Shown piece after piece: positions 49,901 to 60,857 of a stretch of DNA of 64,000 nucleotides. The stretch spans positions 4,030,001 to 4,094,000 of the forward strand of contig JAGUCH010000003.1 of NCBI GenBank assembly GCA_019096065.1, in the 5' to 3' direction. A program made the position numbers and the translations under genes. Source of the DNA: Paracyclopina nana (taxonomy: Eukaryota; Arthropoda; Copepoda; Cyclopoida; Cyclopettidae). Below the pieces are notes generated by a model that made no database searches, had not been told where the DNA came from, and saw nothing but the letters and a program-made list of their open reading frames with translations. How positions within the stretch are numbered: position 1 is the first letter of the stretch; each line of letters starts with the position of its first letter.

Positions 49901-52900
49901 TAAGTAATACGTTACGCGAGTTTCGCTCCCAGCTCAAAAAAGTTGCCAAAAAATATGCTAGTTTCAGTTAGTTTTTGCACTGGGAGACTAGTCTGGTAGA
50001 ACTAGGTGAAGCAAAGGCTTAATTTTGGCCTTTGTCAAAAAATGCAATTTTGCTCCAGTAAGTAATACGTTACGCGAGTTTCGCTCCCAGCTCAAAAAAG
50101 TTGCCAAAAAATATGCTAGTTTCAGTTAGTTTTTGCACTGGGAGACTAGTCTGGTAGAACTAGGTGAAGCAAAGGCTTAATTTTGGCCTTTGTCAAAAAA
50201 TGCAATTTTGCTCCAGTAAGTAATACGTTACGCGAGTTTCGCTCCCAGCTCAAAAAAGTTGCCAAAAAATATGCTAGTTTCAGTTAGTTTTTGCACTGGG
50301 AGACTAGTCTGGTCAAAACTAGGTGAAGCAAAGGCTTAATTTTGGCCTTTGTCAAAAAATGCAATTTTGCTCCAGTAAGTAATACGTTACGCGAGTTTCG
50401 CTCCCAGCTCAAAAAAGTTGCCAAAAAATATGCTAGTTTCAGTTAAGTTTCTCACTGGGAGACTAGTCTGGTAGAACTAGGTGAAGAAAAGGCTTAATTT
50501 TGGCCTTTGTCAAAAAATGCAATTTTGCTCCAGTAAGTAATACGTTACGCGAGTTTCGCTCCCAGCTCAAAAAAGTTGCCAAAAAATATGCTAGTTTCAG
50601 TTAGTTTTTGCACTGGGAGACTAGTCTGGTAGAACTAGGTGAAGCAAAGGCTTAATTTTGGCCTTTGTCAAAAAATGCAATTTTGCTCCAGTAAGTAATA
50701 CGTTACGCGAGTTTCGCTCCCAGTTCAAAAAAGTTGCCAAAAAATATGCTAGTTTCAGTTAGTTTTTGCACTGGGAGACTAGTCTGGTAGAACTAGGTGA
50801 AGAAAAGGCTTAATTTTGGCCTTTGTCAAAAATGCAATTTTGCTCCAGTAAGTAATACGTTACGCGAGTTTCGCTCCCAGCTCAAAAAAGTTGCCAAAAA
50901 ATATGCTAGTTTCAGTTAGTTTTTGCACTGGGAGACTAGTCTGGTAGAACTAGGTGAAGCAAAGGCTTAATTTTGGCCTTTGTCAAAAAATGCAATTTTG
51001 CTCCAGTAAGTAATACTTACGCGAGTTTCGCTCCCAGCTCAAAAAAGTTGCCAAAAAATATGCTAGTTTCAGTTAGTTTTTGCACTGGGAGACTAGTCTG
51101 GTAGAACTAGGTGAAGCAAAGGCTTAATTTTGGCCTTTGTCAAAAAATGCAATTTTGCTCCAGTAAGTAATACGTTACGCGAGTTTCGCTCCCAGTTCAA
51201 AAAAGTTGCCAAAAAATATGCTAGTTTCAGTTAGTTTTTGCACTGGGAGACTAGTCTGGTAGAACTAGGTGAAGCAAAGGCTTAATTTTGGCCTTTGTCA
51301 AAAAATGCAATTTTGCTCCAGTAAGTAATACGTTACGCGAGTTTCGCTCCCAGTTCAAAAAAAGTTGCCAAAAATATGCTAGTTTCAGTTAGTTTTTGCA
51401 CTAAGAGACTAGTCTGGTAGAACTAGGTGAAGCAAAGGCTTAATTTTGGCCTTTGTCAAAAAATGCAATTTTGCTCCAGTAAGTAATACGTTACGCGAGT
51501 TTCGCTCCCAGTTCAAAAAAAGTTGCCAAAAATATGCTAGTTTCAGTTAGTTTTTGCACTGGGAGACTAGTCTGGTAGAACTAGGTGAAGCAAAGGCTTA
51601 ATTTTGGCCTTTGTCAAAAAATGCAATTTTGCTCCAGTAAGTAATACTTACGCGAGTTTCGCTCCCAGTTCAAAAAAGTTGCCAAAAAATATGCTAGTTT
51701 CAGTTAGTTTTTGCACTAAGAGACTAGTCTGGTAGAACTAGGTGAAGCAAAGGCTTAATTTTGGCCTTTGTCAAAAAATGCAATTTTGCTCCAGTAAGTA
51801 ATACGTTACGCGAGTTTCGCTCCCAGTTCAAAAAAGTTGCCAAAAAATATGCTAGTTTCAGTTAGTTTTTGCACTGGGAGACTAGTCTGGTAGAACTAGG
51901 TGAAGCAAAGGCTTAATTTTGGCCTTTGTCAAAAAATGCAATTTTGCTCCAGTAAGTAATACTTACGCGAGTTTCGCTCCCAGTTCAAAAATTTGCCAAA
52001 AATATGCTAGTTTCAGTTAGTTTTTGCACTGGGAGACTAGTCTGGTAGAACTAGGTGAAGCAAAGGCTTAATTTTGGCCTTTGTCAAAAAATGCAATTTT
52101 GCTCCAGTAAGTAATACGTTACGCGAGTTTCGCTCCCAGTTCAAAAAAGTTGCCAAAAAATATGCTAGTTTCAGTTAGTTTTTGCACTGGGAGACTAGTC
52201 TGGTAGAACTAGGTGAAGCAAAGGCTTAATTTTGGCCTTTGTCAAAAAATGCAATTTTGCTCCAGTAAGTAATACGTTACGCGAGTTTCGCTCCCAGCTC
52301 AAAAAAGTTGCCAAAAAATATGCTAGTTTCAGTTAGTTTTTGCACTGGGAGACTAGTCTGGTAGAACTAGGTGAAGCAAAGGCTTAATTTTGGCCTTTGT
52401 CAAAAAATGCAATTTTGCTCCAGTAAGTAATACTTACGCGAGTTTCGCTCCCAGCTCAAAAAAGTTGCCAAAAAATATGCTAGTTTCAGTTAGTTTTTGC
52501 ACTGGGAGACTAGTCTGGTCAAAACTAGGTGAAGCAAAGGCTTAATTTTGGCCTTTGTCAAAAAATGCAATTTTGCTCCAGTAAGTAATACGTTACGCGA
52601 GTTTCGCTCCCAGCTCAAAAAAGTTGCCAAAAAATATGCTAGTTTCAGTTAGTTTTTGCACTGGGAGACTAGTCTGGTAGAACTAGGTGAAGCAAAGGCT
52701 TAATTTTGGCCTTTGTCAAAAAATGCAATTTTGCTCCAGTAAGTAATACGTTACGCGAGTTTCGCTCCCAGCTCAAAAAAGTTGCCAAAAAATATGCTAG
52801 TTTCAGTTAGTTTTTGCACTGGGAGACTAGTCTGGTAGAACTAGGTGAAGCAAAGGCTTAATTTTGGCCTTTGTCAAAAAATGCAATTTTGCTCCAGTAA

Positions 52901-55900
52901 GTAATACGTTACGCGAGTTTCGCTCCCAGTTCAAAAAAGTTGCCAAAAAATATGCTAGTTTCAGTTAGTTTTTGCACTGGGAGACTAGTCTGGTAGAACT
53001 AGGTGAAGAAAAGGCTTAATTTTGGCCTTTGTCAAAAAATGCAATTTTGCTCCAGTAAGTAATACGTTACGCGAGTTTCGCTCCCAGTTCAAAAAAGTTG
53101 CCAAAAAATATGCTAGTTTCAGTTAGTTTTTGCACTAAGAGACTAGTCTGGTAGAACTAGGTGAAGCAAAGGCTTAATTTTGGCCTTTGTCAAAAAATGC
53201 AATTTTGCTCCAGTAAGTAATACGTTACGCGAGTTTCGCTCCCAGTTCAAAAAAGTTGCCAAAAAATATGCTAGTTTCAGTTAGTTTTTGCACTGGGAGA
53301 CTAGTCTGGTAGAACTAGGTGAAGCAAAGGCTTAATTTTGGCCTTTGTCAAAAAATGCAATTTTGCTCCAGTAAGTAATACTTACGCGAGTTTCGCTCCC
53401 AGCTCAAAAAAGTTGCCAAAAAATATGCTAGTTTCAGTTAGTTTTTGCACTGGGAGACTAGTCTGGTAGAACTAGGTGAAGCAAAGGCTTAATTTTGGCC
53501 TTTGTCAAAAAATGCAATTTTGCTCCAGTAAGTAATACGTTACGCGAGTTTCGCTCCCAGTTCAAAAAAGTTGCCAAAAAATATGCTAGTTTCAGTTAGT
53601 TTTTGCACTGGGAGACTAGTCTGGTAGAACTAGGTGAAGAAAAGGCTTAATTTTGGCCTTTGTCAAAAAATGCAATTTTGCTCCAGTAAGTAATACGTTA
53701 CGCGAGTTTCGCTCCCAGCTCAAAAAAGTTGCCAAAAAATATGCTAGTTTCAGTTAGTTTTTGCACTGGGAGACTAGTCTGGTAGAACTAGGTGAAGCAA
53801 AGGCTTAATTTTGGCCTTTGTCAAAAAATGCAATTTTGCTCCAGTAAGTAATACGTTACGCGAGTTTCGCTCCCAGCTCAAAAAAGTTGCCAAAAAATAT
53901 GCTAGTTTCAGTTAGTTTTTGCACTGGGAGACTAGTCTGGTAGAACTAGGTGAAGCAAAGGCTTAATTTTGGCCTTTGTCAAAAAATGCAATTTTGCTCC
54001 AGTAAGTAATACGTTACGCGAGTTTCGCTCCCAGCTCAAAAAAGTTGCCAAAAAATATGCTAGTTTCAGTTAGTTTTTGCACTGGGAGACTAGTCTGGTC
54101 AAAACTAGGTGAAGCAAAGGCTTAATTTTGGCCTTTGTCAAAAAATGCAATTTTGCTCCAGTAAGTAATACGTTACGCGAGTTTCGCTCCCAGCTCAAAA
54201 AAGTTGCCAAAAAATATGCTAGTTTCAGTTAAGTTTCTCACTGGGAGACTAGTCTGGTAGAACTAGGTGAAGAAAAGGCTTAATTTTGGCCTTTGTCAAA
54301 AAATGCAATTTTGCTCCAGTAAGTAATACGTTACGCGAGTTTCGCTCCCAGCTCAAAAAAGTTGCCAAAAAATATGCTAGTTTCAGTTAGTTTTTGCACT
54401 GGGAGACTAGTCTGGTAGAACTAGGTGAAGCAAAGGCTTAATTTTGGCCTTTGTCAAAAAATGCAATTTTGCTCCAGTAAGTAATACGTTACGCGAGTTT
54501 CGCTCCCAGTTCAAAAAAGTTGCCAAAAAATATGCTAGTTTCAGTTAGTTTTTGCACTGGGAGACTAGTCTGGTAGAACTAGGTGAAGAAAAGGCTTAAT
54601 TTTGGCCTTTGTCAAAAAATGCAATTTTGCTCCAGTAAGTAATACGTTACGCGAGTTTCGCTCCCAGCTCAAAAAAGTTGCCAAAAAATATGCTAGTTTC
54701 AGTTAGTTTTTGCACTGGGAGACTAGTCTGGTAGAACTAGGTGAAGCAAAGGCTTAATTTTGGCCTTTGTCAAAAAATGCAATTTTGCTCCAGTAAGTAA
54801 TACTTACGCGAGTTTCGCTCCCAGCTCAAAAAAGTTGCCAAAAAATATGCTAGTTTCAGTTAGTTTTTGCACTGGGAGACTAGTCTGGTAGAACTAGGTG
54901 AAGCAAAGGCTTAATTTTGGCCTTTGTCAAAAAATGCAATTTTGCTCCAGTAAGTAATACGTTACGCGAGTTTCGCTCCCAGTTCAAAAAAGTTGCCAAA
55001 AAATATGCTAGTTTCAGTTAGTTTTTGCACTGGGAGACTAGTCTGGTAGAACTAGGTGAAGCAAAGGCTTAATTTTGGCCTTTGTCAAAAAATGCAATTT
55101 TGCTCCAGTAAGTAATACGTTACGCGAGTTTCGCTCCCAGTTCAAAAAAGTTGCCAAAAAATATGCTAGTTTCAGTTAGTTTTTGCACTAAGAGACTAGT
55201 CTGGTAGAACTAGGTGAAGCAAAGGCTTAATTTTGGCCTTTGTCAAAAAATGCAATTTTGCTCCAGTAAGTAATACGTTACGCGAGTTTCGCTCCCAGTT
55301 CAAAAAAGTTGCCAAAAAATATGCTAGTTTCAGTTAGTTTTTGCACTGGGAGACTAGTCTGGTAGAACTAGGTGAAGCAAAGGCTTAATTTTGGCCTTTG
55401 TCAAAAAATGCAATTTTGCTCCAGTAAGTAATACTTACGCGAGTTTCGCTCCCAGTTCAAAAAAGTTGCCAAAAAATATGCTAGTTTCAGTTAGTTTTTG
55501 CACTAAGAGACTAGTCTGGTAGAACTAGGTGAAGCAAAGGCTTAATTTTGGCCTTTGTCAAAAAATGCAATTTTGCTCCAGTAAGTAATACGTTACGCGA
55601 GTTTCGCTCCCAGTTCAAAAAAGTTGCCAAAAAATATGCTAGTTTCAGTTAGTTTTTGCACTGGGAGACTAGTCTGGTAGAACTAGGTGAAGCAAAGGCT
55701 TAATTTTGGCCTTTGTCAAAAAATGCAATTTTGCTCCAGTAAGTAATACTTACGCGAGTTTCGCTCCCAGCTCAAAAAAGTTGCCAAAAAATATGCTAGT
55801 TTCAGTTAGTTTTTGCACTGGGAGACTAGTCTGGTAGAACTAGGTGAAGCAAAGGCTTAATTTTGGCCTTTGTCAAAAAATGCAATTTTGCTCCAGTAAG

Positions 55901-56467
55901 TAATACGTTACGCGAGTTTCGCTCCCAGTTCAAAAAAGTTGCCAAAAAATATGCTAGTTTCAGTTAGTTTTTGCACTGGGAGACTAGTCTGGTAGAACTA
56001 GGTGAAGCAAAGGCTTAATTTTGGCCTTTGTCAAAAAATGCAATTTTGCTCCAGTAAGTAATACGTTACGCGAGTTTCGCTCCCAGTTCAAAAAAGTTGC
56101 CAAAAAATATGCTAGTTTCAGTTAGTTTTTGCACTGGGAGACTAGTCTGGTAGAACTAGGTGAAGCAAAGGCTTAATTTTGGCCTTTGTCAAAAAATGCA
56201 ATTTTGCTCCAGTAAGTAATACGTTACGCGAGTTTCGCTCCCAGTTCAAAAAAGTTGCCAAAAAATATGCTAGTTTCAGTTAGTTTTTGCACTGGGAGAC
56301 TAGTCTGGTAGAACTAGGTGAAGCAAAGGCTTAATTTTGGCCTTTGTCAAAAAATGCAATTTTGCTCCAGTAAGTAATACGTTACGCGAGTTTCGCTCCC
56401 AGTTAAAAAAAGTTGCCAAAAAATATGCTAGTTTCAGTTAGTTTTTGCACTGGGAGACTAGTCTGGT
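46904..56467. repeat. Satellite array 2, ~159-bp monomer, about 60 copies
   Basis: Each unit contains GCGAGTTTCGCTCCCAG, a tract with AAAAAAGTTGCC, TTTTTGCACTGGGAGACTAG, GGTGAAGCAAAGGCTTAATT and ATGCAATTTTGCTCCAGTAA. Unit lengths are 157-160 bp. Variants such as CACTAAGAGAC, GGTCAAAACTAGG, GAAGAAAAGG and TTAAGTTTCTCACT recur about 3.78 kb apart, showing a higher-order period of about 24 monomers. No coding frame survives. Confidence 0.97.
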
Positions 56468-57035
56468 CTTGGGCAACTTGACTCATAGGCTTAGTCTTTC
56501 GCAAGTTTTGTAGAGTCACGCGATTTTTAAAAATAGCTCATAACATAAAACGTATTTAAATAGCAGCTATTTAAGTACGTTCAGAGGCTATTTAAATACA
56601 TTTTATGCTATGAGCTATTTAAATAGCGTGACAATACAAAACTTGCGAAAGACTAAGCCATAGTTTTGACTCATTTTGAATTGCAATTGCAATTTGAAAC
56701 TTGCGCATCGCGTTATACTACTCCATAACTGCTAAGAATGTGCGAAATTCTTGACTCGGTCAATTGTGAGTCAACAATTCAATGACAGCTGTTTATTTGA
56801 GGCAACTTGACTCATAATGTGAGGCAAAGTCAAACTTTTGACTCATTTTGAATTTGCAAATGCGAAAACTTGCGCATCGCATTATGCTACTCCATAACTG
56901 CTAAGAATGCGCAAAATTCTTGACTTGGTCAATTGTGAGTCAAAAATTCAATGACAGCTGTTAATTTGAGGCAACTTGACTCATAATGTGAGGCAAAGTC
57001 AAACTTTTGTTTTATTTTGAATTTATAAATGCGAA
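56466..57035. repeat. Tandem repeat array 3, ~169-bp unit, three copies
   Basis: The block GGCAACTTGACTCATA recurs at about 56467, 56800 and 56969. Between copies lie GCGCATCGC, CTACTCCATAACTGCTAAGA and GTCAATTGTGAGTCAA blocks. The first copy is lengthened by the inserted foldback element at 56484-56670. The third copy is incomplete. Confidence 0.85.
56484..56670. mobile_element. Foldback element nested in array 3
   Basis: Arms of about 75 bp begin GGCTTAGTCTTTCGCAAGTT at 56487 and end with the complement AACTTGCGAAAGACTAAGCC near 56669. Each arm has TATTTAAATAG blocks. ATA flanks both sides, a possible short target duplication. It splits the array-3 unit right after GACTCATA, so it arrived after the array formed. 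Confidence 0.75.
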
Positions 57036-57114
57036 AACTTGGGCTAAGACTGGATACCCAGCCAACAAATGCAAGCAAAACTTAAGCAACCGAGAACAAT
57101 GAGATCACTGTGAA

Positions 57115-58054
57115 CGTTGCGAACTATGCGAACAATGCGAACATTGCGAACAATGCGAACAATGCGAACAACGCGAACAATGCGAACAATGCGAACAATG
57201 CGAACATTGCGAACATTGCGAACAATGCGAACATTGCGAACAATGCGAACAATTTGAACATTGCGAACATTGCGAACATTGCGAACAATGCGAACAATGC
57301 GAACATTGCGAACAATGCGAACAATGCGAACATTGCGAACATTGCGAACATTGCGAACAATGCGAACATTGCGAACATTGCGAACATTGCGAACATTGCG
57401 AACATTGCGAACATTGCGAACAATGCGAACATTGCGAACATTGCGAACAATGCGAACAATGCGAACATTGCGAACAATGCGAACATTGCGAACATTGCGA
57501 ACAATGCGAACAATGCGAACATTGCGAACATTGCGAACAATGCGAACATTGTGAACATTGCGAACAATGCGAACAATGCGAACATTGCGAACATTGCGAA
57601 CATTGCGAACAATGCGAACATTGTGAACATTGCGAACAATGCGAACAATGCGAACAACGCGAACAATGCGAACAATGCGAACAATGCGAACAATGCGAAC
57701 ATTGCGAACAATGCGAACATTGCGAACATTGCGAACAATGCGAACAATGCGAACAATGCGAACAATGCGAACAATGCGAACATTGCAAACATTGCAAACA
57801 TTGCGAACATTGCGAACATTGCGAACAATGCGAACATTGCGAACATTGCGAGCATTGCGAACATTGCGAACATTGCGAACATTGCGAACAATGCGAACAA
57901 TGCGAACATTGCGAACAATGCGAACATTGCGAACATTGCGAACAATGCGAACAATGCGAACATTGCGAACAATGCGAACATTGCGAACATTGCGAACAAT
58001 GCGAACATTGTGAACATTGCGAACAATGCGAACATTGCGAACAATGCGAACAAT
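57115..58054. repeat. 9-bp minisatellite, about 100 units of TGCGAACAW
   Basis: Nearly every unit is TGCGAACAA or TGCGAACAT, a two-letter alternation at one position, with rare changes (CGCGAACAA, TTTGAACAT, TGCAAACAT, TGTGAACAT, TGCGAGCAT). Because 9 is a multiple of 3 and no stop codon arises, several frames stay open on both strands (Asn-Ala-Asn-Ile on plus, Cys-Ser-His/Gln or Phe-Ala-Met/Leu on minus). There is no start context, splice site or family match, so no protein is called. Confidence 0.95.
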
Positions 58055-58084
58055 TTTACGTGCCCCAGCTCAAAATATACAATT

Positions 58085-58670
58085 TTATATACTGTAATAC
58101 GATTTTTGAGTGTTTTAATGAAGTTACCGGGCTACCCCGTGCCCTAGAAAATGCTGCTCGGTTTTTATGCTATGTAACACTGGCTCTCATCAGCTAGCAT
58201 CCAGTGGATTGAGAGCAATAAAAGAGACTTTAAAAATACAATTTTTGTGAGTAGCACCTATGGCCTAGTGGTCAGAGCACTTGGCTCTTGATTCCTCTGT
58301 CTAGGGTTCATACCCCAGTCATTCCTAAATTTTTTTGGTTTCTTTATCTGGCTTAATTATGTTTAAGTCCTATATATAGCTTTCAATTTCATGGTGTTTC
58401 CATAGCTCAGTGGTTAGAGTATTGGAATGCTGATCCAACTGGCTGAGATTCAAATCTTGGACAATTCTCTCTTTTTTCTAATTTCTTTGGAATGTTGATT
58501 AGTTCAATGGAATATGAGGGGCATTAAACTACTTAAAATCCCTCGAATTTGATTCCAGAGCCGTTAAGTATTTAATATCCCTCAAATTGCTTAGAAAGAA
58601 CTGGGATATAAAAGAGCTGAGTTGGATCGGTAAACTGAATTATAACACGAAGAAATCGTATTACAGTATA
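58085..58670. mobile_element. Possible composite element with 22-bp inverted ends and tRNA-like heads
   Basis: TTTATATACTGTAATACGAT at 58085 and its complement near 58648-58669 form a perfect 22-bp inverted pair. Between them are two tRNA-like stretches. One is at 58255-58325: A box TGGCCTAGTGG, B box GGTTCATACCC. The other is at 58396-58466: A box TAGCTCAGTGG, a perfect anticodon stem TTGGA/TCCAA with GCT in the loop, and a decayed T arm. Neither folds as a whole tRNA. They look like SINE heads. Confidence 0.45.
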
Positions 58671-58801
58671 TAAAATACTTTATAATGTGTGTCACTTGAT
58701 AAAGTAAAACGTCAGAGCTTTTATGCATGTGTAGTTATATGAACTGAGACGAATTGGTAAACTGAATTATACATGCAAAAATTGCTTTCCATCATATAAA
58801 C
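58669..58801 (+). repeat. Interspersed repeat, second copy of the 3777-3905 segment
   Basis: About 95% identical to 3777-3905 over 130 bases. It includes CTTTATAATG, ACTGAGACGAATTGGTAAAC and TTGCTTTCCATCATATAAA. In both places tRNA-like sequence lies upstream, supporting a SINE family body or tail. Confidence 0.8.
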
Positions 58802-59243
58802 AAAGTTTCTTTGATTCAATGTTTCTGTCATAGCCATTTCAGGTTTTTCAAAAGTAACCAAAATATTCATATTCTTATGTTTGGCTTTTTTAAGGATATT
58901 TGATTGTATTTTGATTGTATAAGCAAGCCAAATGGAAGCGCTTAGGGCTGTAACGGAATGGAAATTGTTCTTGGAAAATCCCTTAAATTAGGGATACATA
59001 AGTGTCGCAACTTTCAAAGATCCACAGCTTTGGTTGTATAATAAGTGTGCTTTTGTCCCAATAAAAAGTGTGCATTAGTAGTATGTAGGGGGAGCCTACA
59101 TAAAAAATCGGCTCGTGGCTCGGAGGGGGTTGACTGTAGTAATGGAGCCGTGAACTGGTGCGCCACTGGTCGCGGCTTCAAAGGGGGAAAGAGGGGGGTG
59201 GGCGCGCCACAGACGGGGCAGGCAAGGGGCCACGTGGGTGCAT

Positions 59244-59245
<2 letters not shown>
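58802..59245. other. Non-coding stretch left of the microsatellites
   Basis: No gene seen. The right half (59090-59245) is GC-rich. Confidence 0.5.
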
Positions 59246-59283
<38 letters not shown>

Positions 59284-59342
59284 CCATTTTTTTTTTTTTG
59301 TTTTTTTTTTTGGGCGCGCGCGCGCGCGTGCGCGCGCGCGCT
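59246..59342. repeat. (CA)n, T-run and (GC)n microsatellite cluster
   Basis: About 18 CA dinucleotides (59246-59282) are followed by two T runs and then a GC/GT alternating purine-pyrimidine run (59314-59341). Both outer tracts are sequences that can adopt Z-DNA. Confidence 0.9.
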
Positions 59343-59375
59343 GCTCTCTATAGAGCGACAGTACATAGCATGCTA

Positions 59376-59775
59376 CTCCTATATATAAAGAGAGACTCTA
59401 CTATATATATATAGAAGGGGGGAGTGAAAGGCCATTGCTGCTGCTGCTATAATAGTACATACGACACTACTCCTGTACTGTATATAAAGAGAGAGCCCTA
59501 CTATATATATATAAAAGGGGGAGTGAAAGGACACTGCTGCTGCTATAGTACATACGACACTACTGAATAGGGAGGGAATGGGTGCTACTCCTGTTGTATA
59601 TATAAAGAGAGACTCTACTATATATATATATATAAAAGGGGGAGTGAAAGGACATTGCTACTGCTATAATACATACAACGCGACTCTATACTATATTGGG
59701 GGAGAGAGAGAGAGACTCTACTACTGTTATATAGGAGAGAAGACAATACATAGACACTACTGTGATATATAGAGA
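59376..59775. repeat. Degenerate minisatellite, ~90-120-bp unit, about four copies
   Basis: Units contain TATATAAAGAGAGACTCTAC, a TATATATA run, GGGGGAGTGAAAGG, a GCTGCTGCTATA run and ACATACGACACTACT. Unit length drifts because of the inner microsatellites. Confidence 0.75.
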
Positions 59776-60857
59776 GTCAGTTTTTTTATGGGTCGTCGTC
59801 CATGAAAGACAGGTTGGTGTAGAGTAAAGTCAGCACTTGAACTCCTTTTTTTTTAAAAGTGTCTGAAAGTGCTCGCATCACTCTGCATCACTCTGGCTTG
59901 TGAATATTCATGGCAGTCATGGGTGTATGTGTTACAAAAATACAATAAAGCGCCACGAGTACCCTCATCAACTCAACAGATACATCATGGTCTTTACTGT
60001 ACTTTTTGGTGGTCTTCTTGCGATGCATTAGGTGTGAGCTACACTTGATTAAACACTTTATTGCCATTGCTTCACACTGCCTCTAAAGTGGTTAACCAAA
60101 TGCAGGAGTGTCAAGTGAGACAGCTGTTGGAGATGTGTGTGAGAGAGTGTGATCCCCTTGGTGGCACTTCTCCAACTGAAAGTCAGCCGGCCAACCACGC
60201 GTCAGCTAACTTGGCAACAACCAATCAAAAAAGAGCTAACTTGGCAACAACCAATCAAAAAAGAGCATGACGCAATCCTGTCTGAAACCATGAGGAGAAA
60301 GCCCTCTCTATGTACTAACGTTTTTTTGGAGCCGCGACGAGAAAAAAGGACCCGTGGTGGCCTAGAGAGGATGACTCATCCTCTCTATGTACTAACGGTT
60401 TTTTGGAGCTGCGACGAGAAAAATGACCCGTGGTGGCTTATTTCAGAACAAAAACCGTCGTTGATTTTATCGATTGGAGCCACCTGGGGTATCAGAGGTT
60501 GTGAGACTTGTTATCAAAGAGGTTGCGAGAAGTGTCGCTCCCCCTAAGCGGTTGGGGGGAATGGTACGGTACACAAAGTTTAAGGCGTGGAATGCGGCAG
60601 CTTTAGTGGTCCATTCCCTAGGTTGAGCAAATGGACTTACAGCCCATTGGTGGATAGTTGTAATATCGACCTCCCTATTCAGTTATCAAAGTAAACTCTG
60701 GGGGGAAAGTTGTAGTAGATTTAAAAAGGGGGAATTATAAAAACAACAATAACCATACTCGACCACCTAATTTTTTTTTTTTAAAAACCACACTCATCAA
60801 CTATATGCAACAACGTTTTAAAAAAATATCAACGGCACTCAACAATTTGCTACAATC
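59776..60857. other. Non-coding stretch with two short tandem duplications
   Basis: A 30-bp unit starting AGCTAACTTGGCAACAACCA is doubled at 60204-60263. A ~60-bp segment starting CTCTCTATGTACTAACG recurs 77 bp apart (60304 and 60381). No gene is supported. The last ~200 bp is the probable 5' region of the next gene. Confidence 0.6.

Noticed and set aside
45481..56467. CRISPR-like regular repeats
   Set aside because: Units are directly abutting satellites without unique spacers, in a eukaryotic genome.
57105..57797. Minus-strand Cys-Ser-His/Gln-rich open frame of 230 codons
   Set aside because: It is a by-product of a stop-free 9-bp repeat; other frames on both strands are equally open, and there is no gene structure around it.
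58396..58466. tRNA-Ser(GCT)-like gene
   Set aside because: The anticodon stem is perfect, but the T arm and acceptor are decayed and no Ser-type long variable arm is present; called a SINE head.
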